A stretch of 64,000 nt of DNA from Nereocystis luetkeana (lineage: Eukaryota > Sar > Phaeophyceae > Laminariales > Laminariaceae). The stretch is from contig JARUPZ010000002.1 in NCBI GenBank assembly GCA_031213475.1, positions 2,542,001 to 2,606,000 on the forward strand, in the 5' to 3' direction. The notes under the pieces were generated by a model. The model made no database searches. It had not been told where the DNA came from and was given only the letters and a program-made list of their open reading frames with translations. Position numbers and translations under genes: made by a program. Shown here piece by piece: positions 44,084-55,125 of the stretch. Positions within the stretch are counted from its first letter, which is position 1, and each line of letters opens with the position of its first letter.

Positions 44084-44765
44084 TGTTATTGTTGGTACAC
44101 CCTTGTGCCCGTGATAGCGCAGGCTTTTGCGCCGGTAGTGGATAAATTATCCGGCTGGCGTTTGGAAAATAGAGAAGGTGCTTGGCCTTGAACATGTCGC
44201 TTGTGCGCCAGCAGAGCTTGAATCTTCTTGGTGAAATATGGACTTCTGAAGTCGATACGAGTACTCGTACGCGACGAAGAGGTTAACATGTCAAAGTAGA
44301 CCAGAGAAAATAGGGTTATCAGAGGAGGTGTTGTTCTCTGTGCTGCCATCGACGTCTAGGAGTACTGCTACGCTCTACTGTAGAGTTGAATCCTACGATG
44401 TCTGGAGTACTACTGCTGTTCTATTGAACCCTTTGGCAATTCTGAACCGTTGAGGATGGCCTTTGTAAGCTGTAGATGTCATTGCCATAAAAAGCTATAC
44501 CAGGTACAGGTCTATGTAGAGCTCACCTTTTCGAAAAGGCATCTGTAAAACAAAAACCTCCAGTAACTGTTGTGAATAACCAGTGATGGCATCGCAGCTA
44601 TTAATATTTTTCCACGCGAGATCGCGACTTACAGCTATTATACAGGTTCCATGCACTAGATTAAGCTGTACTGCAGTCTTTGCTGGACATCAATCGCGAC
44701 AATAAGCTGATGCGCCTATCTCTCAACACTCTCAATGGAAGCAGCGTCTGCAAATAATGCCAAGG
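44084..44765. repeat. diverged direct duplication, copy 1
   Basis: TTGGTACACCCTTG, GATAGC-CAGGCTT, GCGAGTACTCGT-type words and the order of later blocks (CATCTGTA-AACAAAAACCTC, CAGCTATTAATATT) match 46,432-47,035. Identity is perhaps 70%, an old duplication of an unknown element. Confidence 0.65.
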
Positions 44766-46431
44766 CCGGAACCAAAAAACTTGGACTTTTTACCGTGGGG
44801 TCATTGACTCACTACTAATAGAAGCTTGAGCCATGAAATGTCGTGTCGGCGTGCGTCCCTTTTCATAGTTGAGCCTGTCAACTCAATCGACTGTATGCTT
44901 CCCTAACCTTGAAACATTTGAGCTCGTAAGTGTCGCTTCAACCATCACTGCTCCCTTTCGCTGGTGGGCTTATCAAGTCAACGGAATGCATTTCGATGTA
45001 TGTGTATACTACCAAGAGGCCTTGAGTGACAAAGCTTCAGTTGACCAGCATCATTACCCACTCAAACATATGTGACGACTGCTTTTTAGAAGACAAACGC
45101 GAGCGTTCAAAGTCTACTGTTATTCGGAGCTTACAAACGGATGATTCGATTCCTTGAACGTGTCGTTACAGAATTCGGTGTATTGGTAACCGCTCCTATT
45201 ACTGCGCTTTTGTACGCTCCAACAACGAAATCCCTTTCTCTCCCTAAGGAGTCACAGAGGAGCTGATTATGTAGCTGATGTGTCTATGTAGCTGACGCTG
45301 GAGCTGGTGTGCTTGACGATGCAGCCTATGATAGTGCCTCAGATTATCGATACTATGTTGCCAAAACGTTTCTTTTGCGCCGGTGATATTATTAAAAAGC
45401 CCTGAAATCCTAGACTGCTGTAGCCAGATGCCGGCGATGCTTGCTGATACCCATATAGGAGCCCCAAAACCACGTGCTTAGCGCGCGGACTGAAAGTAGG
45501 TGTCATTCCCGGCTACATGCTCAGCTGAAGTGTTGTCGACGTGGGTAGAGACATGACGTGTTGACTGAAGATGCCATTTTCAGCAGTCGTTGAGAAATTA
45601 GTCGGCTCGATGATGGCGGCGGTGCGAGGAGCGCGTATATTTTCAGCAGTCGTTGAGAGATTAGTGGGCTCGATGATGGCGGTGCGAGGAGTTTTGGTTT
45701 GTAATGTGCCGCGCCTGGCACGTACGGGCCGCAATTGTGCGAGTTTCCTCAATTCATGGAACTTTCTATTCCGTCATTGGCATACGGTGGTGCCGTTTGG
45801 GGTTTTCTTAGCCGCATTCGATGCGTGCTTTCATCCACCTACCTGTTGTGTAGGCTTAACATACTGCGACTAACTTTGATTACGGTACATGCTTGCTGCA
45901 CTTACAAAAAGAAAGCTTTGCCCACAACTTTGTGGGCTTTCACGGACGTAGCACTACCATATATTTCCCCGAGAATCATCGTTTTTCAACCCTTAACCCG
46001 TGGAAACAGAAACGCGTGGAATCCCGCAGTGTTATTGTATGTACTTGCCACACTTGGTGCGAGCTTTAGCCACGACTTCATGGTATTTTTACGGACACAA
46101 CACTAGTTCCTGATGTCGACCCGAGGAAGCGCGAGCGCAAATACTCGCACCTCGAAGCGGTAATATGGATCGACGCACTGATGTAGGTGCGGTCTCGTTT
46201 GTTGTTCTAGCCGTGTAGTTGTCTCAGCAGCAGGTTATCGGTCTTGCCAAGCCGCCTATGACGCTGTCAATTTATCACTTTGTTCCCTGTAGTCTCCTGG
46301 TAGTCTCGCCTGCTGATGCAACATTCCTTCTCGCATCAATCCGCAGCCAGCTTTGGATCCCCAAAAACGCCTCCCTGATGACCGTGGTGAGCATTCCTTG
46401 CTTATCGAGGCTCATAAATTATCGAGAGCAT
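44766..46431. other. no gene recognised
   Basis: Several ORFs of 60-125 codons without known motifs. A local direct repeat, TTTTCAGCAGTCGTTGAGA, occurs at 45,580 and 45,640 (period about 60 bp). Confidence 0.45.
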
Positions 46432-47035
46432 TGTGTTGGTACACCCTTGACAGGTGATAGCACAGGCTTGCACCGGTAGTCGTTGACTCCCTGGCGGGTG
46501 TATGGAAAGTGGGGATGATGCTTCGCGTTGAACTTGCCGCTTGTATGCCAGAAGATTTTAAGTTTACTATGGAGTTCTACTTCAGAAGCCCATGCGAGTA
46601 CTCGTGCTCGATGAAAAGCAGAGTAGATCACAGTCAATCAGACTGAACAGAGTACTGCCATGGTCTAGAAGCCTACGACGTCTAGAGGACTCTGCTATAC
46701 TCTATGGAAACCTACACTGAACAGTGTCTATTGATCCTTGTCGGCTCTAGAATATTCCAAAACAAGTATTAAATTATATCTACTGCAGTACATAGAGCTT
46801 TCCTACATAGAGCTTTCCTTCTAGAAAGGTATCTGTAGAAACAAAACCTCTTGATGTGAACAGTCAGTAATCGAACCGCCGCTACGTATTAATATTGTAC
46901 GTGACATCACGAATTATAGCTCCAGGTACCGCTGCTGCTCTGATGCGCTGTACAACTGTACTGCTGCCCCCACTAAACCTTGATCCCGACAACAGGCTGA
47001 TTTTGCCTATGTCAACCTCCCTATCCAGATTCCAA
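46432..47035. repeat. diverged direct duplication, copy 2
   Basis: Second copy of 44,084-44,765, with a further internal duplication of CTACATAGAGCTTTCC at 46,796-46,820. Confidence 0.65.
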
Positions 47036-47770
47036 AGCATTTCCAGTGCTATTCGCGACAAAGAGTTTTGGAAGTCGCCCAGAGAGCAGCAGCACTCCTG
47101 TGGACGACACTGAATATTCAACGACAAGAAACGCAGTAGTAGTGCAGTGTTGTTAGCATACCTACCTGCGGAGTGCGATTACAATATGCAGTTACGCCAT
47201 CTCCTTGGTGCTTTCACGTCAACATTCTTGGACCTCTTCAACACTCGTAGCGTGTTGTTGTTCTTGTGAGCACCTCAAATCTGAGCATCGTTGTCTGTGT
47301 GCAGGCTGTTGGGATGTGTAAAAAAATGATATTTAATTAAGCACTCAAATACGTACGCAGTACTAATTAAGCACACAAATACGTACGCGGACTACATGTT
47401 TGGAGACGGAATCAATTCAGGGCATTTCCTCTATCAAGAGCTTACGTACCGTAGGAGTGATGCTCATGATATCTGCTCTACTTTTCCTCCAGCAAAAGCC
47501 GCGCGTACCTTCGACTGGCAAGCCTCCTAGCCCCGTTCCTTTCCCTTGACATACACGTTATAGTGTAGGGTTGGTGTCATCGCAAGCTTCGAGGGCTCAC
47601 TTTCTTTTCGGTGCACCAGGTGAAAAGCACCCTGGCGAATGAGTGCATTATTTGAGATAGGCGATCTGGTTGGCAATGTGATATTCTCCAGAATCATTGA
47701 CCGAGGCCGCCCTCCGTGGACACACCCCTCTCCGTTGTACGACTAGGATACGACAGCGGCAAGAGCCTCG
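47036..47770. other. upstream region of the NB-ARC/TPR gene
   Basis: No coding motif. This 700-bp interval should hold the promoter of the downstream gene. I see no clear TATA box at a fixed distance from the start codon, so no promoter is called. Confidence 0.4.
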
Positions 47771-50700
47771 ATGGAGGACAAGGACGAAGCCGGTGCGGCT
47801 TTGCGTGGGACCGTTACGCTCGGAGTAGCGACTGTGGCAGAGGTTCCGGCATCAGGGGCCCTCCAGTCGTGTGCAGACTTCCGCTTCGTCTCGCCGTTGC
47901 TTATGTTGCTAAAGCAGGCCGAGGGTGAGGTCGACAGGGCTGTGCGCCGTCAAGACGAGCTGAAGGAGCTGCACAAGCTCTGCGGTATTTTTACTGAGCA
48001 AGCATTTGATAAATACCGTGAGACCCCCTCGGCCTTGGATATCTCCCCCCTGCAAGAGTGCATTGTGGAGCTGAACGAGGTGGCCGAGTACTACGGCCAT
48101 AGCAGGAGCGTTCTAAGTAAGCCCCATTCGCCAAGACACGGCGACCGCATCCAGAACCTACGCGAACGCATCGATCGACTTGTCCCGGTCATGAATCTGG
48201 TGGCTGTTGTGAACTCTTCCGATGAACTTGAGGCCACGGTGCAGACGGTGGTGAGTGCCGCAAAACGTATCGTATGGGTTTGCCGGTGTAGTCAATGCAA
48301 TCACATCTGATATTACGAGTACACATGTATGGACGACTGAGCTACGCCACGGACACGCATTATGATCCAAACCCCCTCACATTGACGAATTTCAACCTAG
48401 TGGAATCCACCCCGCTTTAGTCAAAGCATCGCAACTGATATAACTACGAGTACATATGCATGGATGATAGAGCTAACGTTGCGGACACGCGGTTTGATCC
48501 AAAGCCATCCACACATCGACGAGTTCCAATCTTATGAGATCCACCCCTCCTTCTGCACCTCATTTTCCACCCAGAATGGCCTGGTGGTAGGACCGACACA
48601 GAAACCGGCGCCTACAGGAGTCCCGGTTAGCCGATCGCGGCTCACCATGCGCAATGGGGTGATGGACCGCGTCTTGGAGGGCCTCAGCCGCGGCGACCCC
48701 ACGGTGATGGCCTTGGTGGGCCGGAGTGGTTCGGGAAAGACCACCGCTGCAGCCAGCTTTGTCGACTTGTGGCGCGGTATTAACCGTTCCCAGGAAGGCG
48801 AAACCGAGACCCAGGCGCGTGTTCGTTCGAACAGCGTGCAGGCGTTATTCCCGGATGGAGTGCTGTGGCTGCGTGTCGGTGAGGGTGGAGGGGGCGTGGA
48901 TCGTCTACCGTTGCTGATGCGCACACTGGCAAAAAAGCTGTGTGAAGAGGTCTTGGATAGCTCAGTCGACGACCTAGCGACGGTCAGCGGTGACATCACC
49001 AGCTACATCAAGAAGCTAGTGGAGGAGGGAAACGGAGGCAAACGGGGTCTGCGCTGCCTGGTGGTGGCGGACGACGTGTGGGAGGCAGCAGTAGTTGACA
49101 AGCTGCGGGAAACGGGCCTGTGGGTGCTGGTGACGACTCGGCACGATTCAGTTGGTTTCGACGAGAAATTGGTGGTGGACAAGCTTACGCTCAAGGACAC
49201 CGAAACCCTCTTGCGGAGTGCGGCCGGTTTTGGGAAGGATGAGCGTCTGCCGGACGAGGCGCAGAATGTCCTGGAGCGCTGCCACTATTTGGCGATGGAC
49301 GTGGCGTTCGTGGGAAGGTGTTGGGGAGTGGTGCGCACGGAGAGAGACGTCGTTGCCGAAGGCCAACCGACCTGGGCAGAAGCTCTTGGTGACATCGACA
49401 CCCAGGTCAATGATAGGAGAACAGAAGGCGGGAGCGCCGCCGGCATGGATGACTGCGACGTAGACCGGCTTGCCGTTCTGCGTGCCGGCTTTATGTACCT
49501 CGGACTAGAAGATGGCGGTGCCGAAAAGCTGTACGCAGCACTTACGGTGCTACCCGACGGCTACGGTTTCAGTGTGCAGGATGCCGCGGTGCTTCTGTAC
49601 GGCCACAAAGCGCACGCTGGCCATCAGACGAAAACAGTTCAGGACGCGTTGTCAGTTCTGGAAAAGTTGACTGTCTTGAGGAAGGCAACCTCTGGCGTGC
49701 ATTACATGAACGACGCCCATTTGCATTTCGCACGGGCAAACATCGAGGAGTGGAACGACATTCGCCTCGACGCTATTGAGAGGTGGACGTCTCGTATATC
49801 CTGCTTGAACGTCGCGTGTGAGATGGACGCGTACACGTTGGCAGGGTTGTGGAGTGCTTTAAAGCGTGTTGGGGGAGAAGGCTGGGAGGTTTTAAAACCT
49901 TATGATGCTCAGTTGCTCGCCATGAGTCTTGAAGACCCGTTGAAGTTGTTCGCGGTGCATCTGGTCGGCAACCTTTACAGATTGGACAATTATGACGGGG
50001 TAGAGACTCCGATGCGCAAACTCATCGAGGACTGTGTAAACATGCCAGGAGCCGACCCGCAGGTATACATGGCGGCCGTGTGGTATCTCAGCGAGGGCCT
50101 ACAGCGTCAGGGTCGCGAACAGGAGTACGAAGAAAAGGTACACCACCTTTCGGAGATCGTAAATTCGGGTCACCCGCCCGAAATACCCGTCGACGGCTGT
50201 AGTACTCAACAGGCAACATTGATGTCTATGTACGGCCGTATTGCGTTGACAGCCGGGCGCACGGCTGACGCAGAGAATTGGCTTCGGAAGTCATTGCAAG
50301 CTCAGGAGGATGAAGGTCGTGGGGCTAGTGCTCAGGCCACATACACGCTTAGCTTGCTTGGGTGGTGCGTTCAAGATGCGGGCCGGCCGGGGGAGGCGGC
50401 GGTTTTCTTCCAGCGAGAACTGGAAATCCTGGAGTCGCAAATAGAGCCCGACGCCTTGTCCATTGCCAAGAGGCTCTACGCTCTTGGGCAGTGCGTTCAA
50501 AAGGCCGGCCGGCCGGGGGAGGCGGAGGCTTTCTTCAAGCGAGAGCTGGAGATCCTGGAGGCGCAAATGGAGCCTGACGACTTGTCCATTGCCAGAACGT
50601 TGTACGCTCTGGGTCAGTGCATTCGAAAGGCGGGCCGGCCGGCGGAGGCGGAAGACTTCTTCAAACGTGAGCTGGAGATCTTGGAGGCGACGACAGAGCC

Positions 50701-52771
50701 CGATGGTTTGTCCATTGCAAGCACGTTGTACACTCTGGGGCAGTGCGTTCGAGAGGCGGGCCGGCCGGGGGAGGCAGAGGCTTCCGTCAAGCGAGCGCTC
50801 GAGATTCGGGAGGCCAACATGGAGCCCGACAACTTGTCCATTGCCGACACGTTGCACGCAATGGGGTGGTGCGTTCGACAGGCAGGTCGGCCGGGGGAGG
50901 CCGAGGCGTTCTACAAGCGGGAGGTTGAGATTAGGGAGGCCAAGGTGGGGCCCAACGACTTGTCCATTGCCAGAACGTTGAAAGCCCTGGGGTGGTGCGT
51001 TTTAGACGCCGGCCGGTCGGGGGAGGCGGAGAATTACTTCAGACGAGAGCTGGAGATCAGAGAGGCGAAGGTGGGACCTGACGACTTGTCCATTGCCACG
51101 ACATTGTTTTCGCTGGGGCATTGCGTGCGAGAGGCGGGCCGGCCGGGGGAGGCCGAGGGTATTTTTAAGCGAGAGCTGGGGATCAGAGAGGCAACGGTGC
51201 CCCCCCATGACTTGTCTATTGCGAATACGGTGAACGCTTTGGGCCATTGCGTTCGACAGGGGGGCCGGGCGGGGGAGGCGGAGGTTTTGTTTAAGCGAGA
51301 GCTCCGGATCAGAGAGGTAAACATGGAGCCCGACGACTTGTCTATTGCCAACACGTTTTATTCTCTGGGGCAGTGCGTTCGAGAGGCGGGCCGGCCGGGG
51401 GAAGCGGAGTCGTTGTTCAAGCGTGACCTGGAGATCAAAGGGGCGAAGATGGATCCTAACGATTTGTCCATTGCCTGCACGATGAACGCTCTGGGGCAGT
51501 GCGTTCTGGAGGGGGGGCGGCCAGGGGAGGCCGAGGGTTTCTTTACACGAGCATTAGATATCAGAGAGGCGAAGATGGAACCCGACGATACGTCCGTCGC
51601 CGAAACTTTGATTGCTCTGGGGCAGTGTGCTCAAGAGTCAGGCCGGCCGGAGGAGGCGGAAGGCTTTTTCAAGCGAGCGCTGGGTATCATGAAGGCGAAG
51701 ATGCAGTCGGACGACGTCTCCATTGCCAGCACGTCGTTCTCCCTGTGGCAGTGCGTTCTAGAGGCGGGACGACCGGAGGAGGCGGAGGCTTTCTTCAAGC
51801 AAGAGCTGAATATCCTTGAGGCGAAGACGGAACCCGACGACATTTCCATTGCTAACACCTTGAACGCTTTGGGCCATTGCGCACGAGACACGGGTAGGCC
51901 GGGGGAGGCAGAGGCTTTCTTCAAGCGTGAGCTAGGGATCCGAGAGGAACAAATTGACTCCGACGACTTATCAATTGCCAGCACGTTGTACGTTCTGGGG
52001 CATTGCGTTCGAGAAGCTGGCCGGCCGGGGGAGGCGGGGGCTATCTTTGAGCGAGAGCTGGAAATCAGGGAGACGGCGATGAACCCCAAGGACTTGTTCA
52101 TTGCGCTCACGTTGAACGCTCTGGGGTGGTGCTTTCGAGACACCGGCCGACCAGGGGAGGCAGAGGCTTGCTTTCAGCGTGAGCTACGTATTCGGGAGGC
52201 GAACACCGAGCCCGATGTCTTGCTGGTTGCGAACACATTTTACGGTCTGGGGTGTTGTATTCAAGAAGCGGGCCGGCCGGGGGAAGCAGAGGCTTTCTTC
52301 AAACGAGCGCTGGAGATCAGGGAGGCAAATATGGATCCCGGCGATATGTCCGTTGCAAATACGTTGTACGCTCTGGGGCAGTGCGTTCGAGAAGCAGGAC
52401 GACCGGGGGAGGCGGAGGGCTTCTTCAAGCAAGCGCTGGAGATGATGGATTCGAATATCGAGCACGACGACATGTCCATCACCTGCCTGTTGAACGCTCT
52501 GGGGTGGTGCCTTCAAGAGGCGGGCCGGCCGAGGGAAGCGGAAGCGTTTTTCAAGCGAGAGCTGGAGACCAGAGAGGCAATGATGGAACCCGACGACTTG
52601 TTTGTTGCCAACACGCTGTGCGCTCTCGGGTGGTGCGCTCGAGAGGCGGGCCGGCCGGAAGAGGCGGAGGGTTTCTTGAAACGAGAGCTAGAGATCAGGA
52701 ACGCGAAGATGAAACCAGACGACTTTGGAACGCGCGCTGGAGGGCGGAAAGGCGAAGATGAGGTCCAGTGA
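47771..52771 (+). CDS. NB-ARC ATPase with 19 TPRs, candidate immune receptor
   Basis: Model: exon 1 is 47,771-48,250 (160 codons) and exon 2 is 48,575-52,771, joined in phase 0 by a GTGAGT donor and a pyrimidine-rich CCACCCAG acceptor; about 1,558 residues. Residues about 30-150 are predicted helical, possibly a four-helix bundle. The NB-ARC shows a Walker A, VGRSGSGKTT (about 207-216), a Walker B, LVVADDVWE (about 320-328), and an RNBS-B-like WVLVTTR (about 342-348). A winged-helix-like segment follows to about residue 560. A degenerate TPR at about 709-745 precedes 19 full 42-residue TPRs of the kinesin-light-chain type (LSIAxTLxALGxCVREAGRP, GEAEAFFKRELEIREAKMEP, DD). The architecture is that of STAND/NLR sensors: repeats sense, and ATP-driven oligomerisation signals. 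Ligand unknown. Confidence 0.88.
48251..48574 (+). other. intron 1 of the NB-ARC/TPR gene, containing a 130-bp tandem duplication
   Basis: The 324-nt intron has a strong GTGAGT donor and a CAG acceptor preceded by TCCTTCTGCACCTCATTTTC. Within it, 48,290-48,419 and 48,420-48,548 are diverged tandem copies: ACGAGTACAYATGYATGGA, GCGGACACGC, TTGATCCAAA and GACGARTTYCAA in both. Exon 2 is open back to 48,464, so an intron-retained start is conceivable but less likely. Confidence 0.7.
50335..52726 (+). repeat. 126-bp tandem repeat array encoding TPRs
   Basis: There are nineteen in-frame 126-bp units. The stretch encoding AGRPGEAE is nearly constant at DNA level (GGGCCGGCCGGGGGAGGCGG). The stretch encoding the first helix (T-x-x-x-LG-x-C) varies strongly, with W, Q, H and C at the position before the conserved Cys. 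Long open frames on the reverse strand are shadows of this codon bias. Confidence 0.95.
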
Positions 52772-52990
52772 TTGTCCGTCAGCCCTTGCGTTGAAATCGA
52801 TTATGAGTGTCTCTAAAGGGTGCAATGATCGGGGAAATATGGTGCTTTTCAAAGAAATCGCTGGAGGGAGGCAAGGCTGGAGCATTACGACAAACCGACG
52901 TCGTCTGTATTTCTGCACAAAGTGGCCGAATATTATCTGGAGGTTGGACAGCGGGGGGACGCAAAAAATCTTGTTGCGGGTATAAAATAG
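52772..52990 (+). pseudogene. cryptic C-terminal cap of the NB-ARC/TPR protein
   Basis: Just before the stop at 52,769, the last repeat has a junction (GACGACTTTG to GAACGCGCGCTGG). Sequence after it still resembles a TPR unit read in another frame (GCGCTGGAG ... GCGAAGATGAG). From 52,841, back in the original frame, comes REARLEHYDKP, FLHKVAEYYLEVGQRGDAKN and LVAGIK, ending TAG at 52,988. This looks like a terminal helical repeat. Either a deletion plus frameshift removed the natural C-terminus, or a small intron joins it. Confidence 0.5.
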
Positions 52991-53045
52991 TTGTGAACTA
53001 CGTTTTCTAGGCAGACGTCACTGCGCGTCGTGGCAGTGTCAGACG

Positions 53046-53391
53046 GTCGCCCCTGTGGCTTACTGGTTAACCTCGAATAACATTACCGTTTGATATCCCG
53101 GGTTCGATTCTCCGTATATGGAGTTTATAATTCTCGAGAGACGCCAACTAACTGCCGAGAGCGTCTATTAATAGGCGTGGGTATGCATAATTCTACTCGA
53201 GTCGACCGAGGGCGTAAGTGCTACCGGTAAACTCTTCTCGAGATAAAATTGCAAGACGCTTGCGGTAGTGGAAGGGGGGCGGAAGCCTGCTACGTATGTT
53301 CCCCCGGATCTGCGGTACGACTATAATTGGTAGGGAACAGGAGCAAGAAAGGTGAAAGGTAATATATGTGATGGAGAGAAAACGAAAAAAG
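53046..53391 (+). mobile_element. tRNA-derived SINE, diverged copy 4
   Basis: GTCGCCCCTGTGGCTTACTG, GGTTAACCTCGAATAA and box B GGGTTCGATTC form the head. Body words match the other copies at lower identity: GAGAGCGT..GCGTGGGTA, CTCGAGTCGACCGAGGG, CTTCTCGAGATAAAATTGCA, GTGGAAGGGGGG. It carries an extra TATTAATA at 53,166 relative to the others. It is an older subfamily. Confidence 0.75.
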
Positions 53392-54702
53392 TATCTACAA
53401 CACGTTTTTTTTTTCAACACCCCGTGAAAAGAGACTGTTGTTCAGGTTTGCGTGACCCAAAAATGCTTGATCTGTTGTATGCTAGAGTGGAGACGCTATT
53501 TATTTCGGTCGAGGTTGGAGGTAGCAAACACCCTGGCGAATGTTTTCGGAAGCCGAGAAAGCAGATATCGCTGATGGGCACCATAGCCCAGGAGGTTAAA
53601 CTCTCAATTGGTCGTATCAGGTAGACGGACCCCCCCCCCCCCCCCCCAGTACTCTGCCGGTGCTCCACCACTCTGCATTGACTGCGTCAACCGATTTTTT
53701 GTGTATTGTGACCTATTCGTTTAGTTTTTGTTTCAGCCCCCTCCCTGTCTCTATAATATTTTCTGTGTCTTGAGTTGTCCTTGGCCAACCAGCTATACGT
53801 AGGACTGCTCGCTTTTGTTTTAGATATTATTTGCTCTTCGTCACTGCCTTCTTCTTGTCTTCCGTCTTGTTTTTTTTTTTGTGTCGTCCGACGTTGGTCC
53901 ATCAGTTGGACATACCATAGGACAGATCGTACCAGCAAACAACAACCTTGTCCCTCGGGACCCGGCATTCGCCCTTGAGGGCATCCTTGCATTGTTTTCG
54001 TGCTTCGTATTCCTTCTTTCCTTCCTTGCTTTTATTTACCCCCTTAATCGTACTTTTATTTTTATTGTATTCGGGTGTACATACCATGGATGTGCACCTG
54101 GTACTATTTGGTTCCAAGTGATACGGGATGGTTTGCCACGGCTCGTTAGTACCGTTCCTTTGCGTAGTAGTGCGCCCTTTTGTTCCACGTGTTTTCTTCC
54201 ATCTATACGCTTTTTTTGTTTTTACCCTGTGTTTTGCACGGGCGAGATTTCAGAGAAAAGATCGAATGTGAGAACATTATCCCCATGATCGTTACGAGCA
54301 GATCATCCGATTTGCACATGTACAGTAGAGTAAAGGGCTGCTGAGATATATTATACCTGGTAACTGGAACGACACACGGATCGACAATTGAGGAAGGGTA
54401 TAGTTATGCAGAGATAGCATAGTGGACTACAGTAGTAGTAGTAGTAGTAGTGGTAAAGTGGGGAGTGAGACACACAAGAGGATAACAAGGGTGACATCGG
54501 AAGCGAGGGGGGTGGTAGGATCAAAGGATGGGTGCCGTCGAAGGGGCTGGGTTCTGGCTTCGACCATGATCGTCGTGACGTGTGTCTCATCTGGCCTAAT
54601 TCAGTAGGCGGCGAGGCTCGCTCGGAGTTCCTGGCCCGTCTATCTTCTCCGTGGTTTGTGATACCAATGGGTATCTATCATCTTATGTTCCCTCTCTTTT
54701 GT
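53392..54702. other. no gene recognised
   Basis: C-run at 53,631-53,648 and (AGT)n at 54,429-54,452. ORFs lack motifs. Confidence 0.45.
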
Positions 54703-55125
54703 TCATTGTTTGTCGTTGAGCTCACCGGTACGAAACATGCCGGTGTTAGACGTACCGGCGCAAAACCTGCGGGCGCCGGCAGTGCCATCGCAAACACAAA
54801 GTGTTTTGCGGTCAAGGTCAGGTTCGCACCTCTTCTGGGCAAAGCCGTCGCAGAAACTGTTTGCATAAGGATCAAAGCGTAAACACCCATCAGGGCAGTA
54901 TTGTTGCGAACGGAGCGGGGCCTCAACTGCTGTCTCTGTCGTCAAAGGGGAGAAGGAAATACCACCGAAGAGTTTAGAGTGCCAGCTCTTTGAGTGCTCC
55001 TCTCTTGGATTGAGTCGCAGATTAAAAAGTAAATGAACTGCAGTGTGGAAAGTCCCCGTGATCGGAGGCCACCAGAACAAGCGACACACGCGCGTTCTGA
55101 TGCACTCATAGTCGCCGGCTACCAT
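54703..55125 (-). CDS. hypothetical Cys-containing ORF or exon
   Basis: This 140-codon minus-strand frame has a cysteine-rich second half: YCPDGCLRFDPYANSFCDGF, then RCEPDLDRKTLCVCDG. The cysteine spacing looks protein-like but I do not recognise the family. No neighbouring exon could be joined with confidence. It may be an exon of a small gene or chance. Confidence 0.22.
   Translation of the reverse strand: MVAGDYECIRTRVCRLFWWPPITGTFHTAVHLLFNLRLNPREEHSKSWHSKLFGGISFSPLTTETAVEAPLRSQQYCPDGCLRFDPYANSFCDGFAQKRCEPDLDRKTLCVCDGTAGARRFCAGTSNTGMFRTGELNDKQ

Noticed and set aside
48464-48574. Start of the receptor at 48,464 in the second long frame
   Set aside because: The 37 extra codons overlap a tandem duplication in intron 1. 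A good phase-0 splice (GTGAGT donor, CAG acceptor) links exon 1 to 48,575, so an upstream start at 47,771 is preferred.
50291-52516. Several minus-strand and frame-shifted ORFs of 70-190 codons across the TPR array
   Set aside because: Their periodic sequence mirrors the 126-bp TPR unit; they arise from the biased codon use of the repeat.
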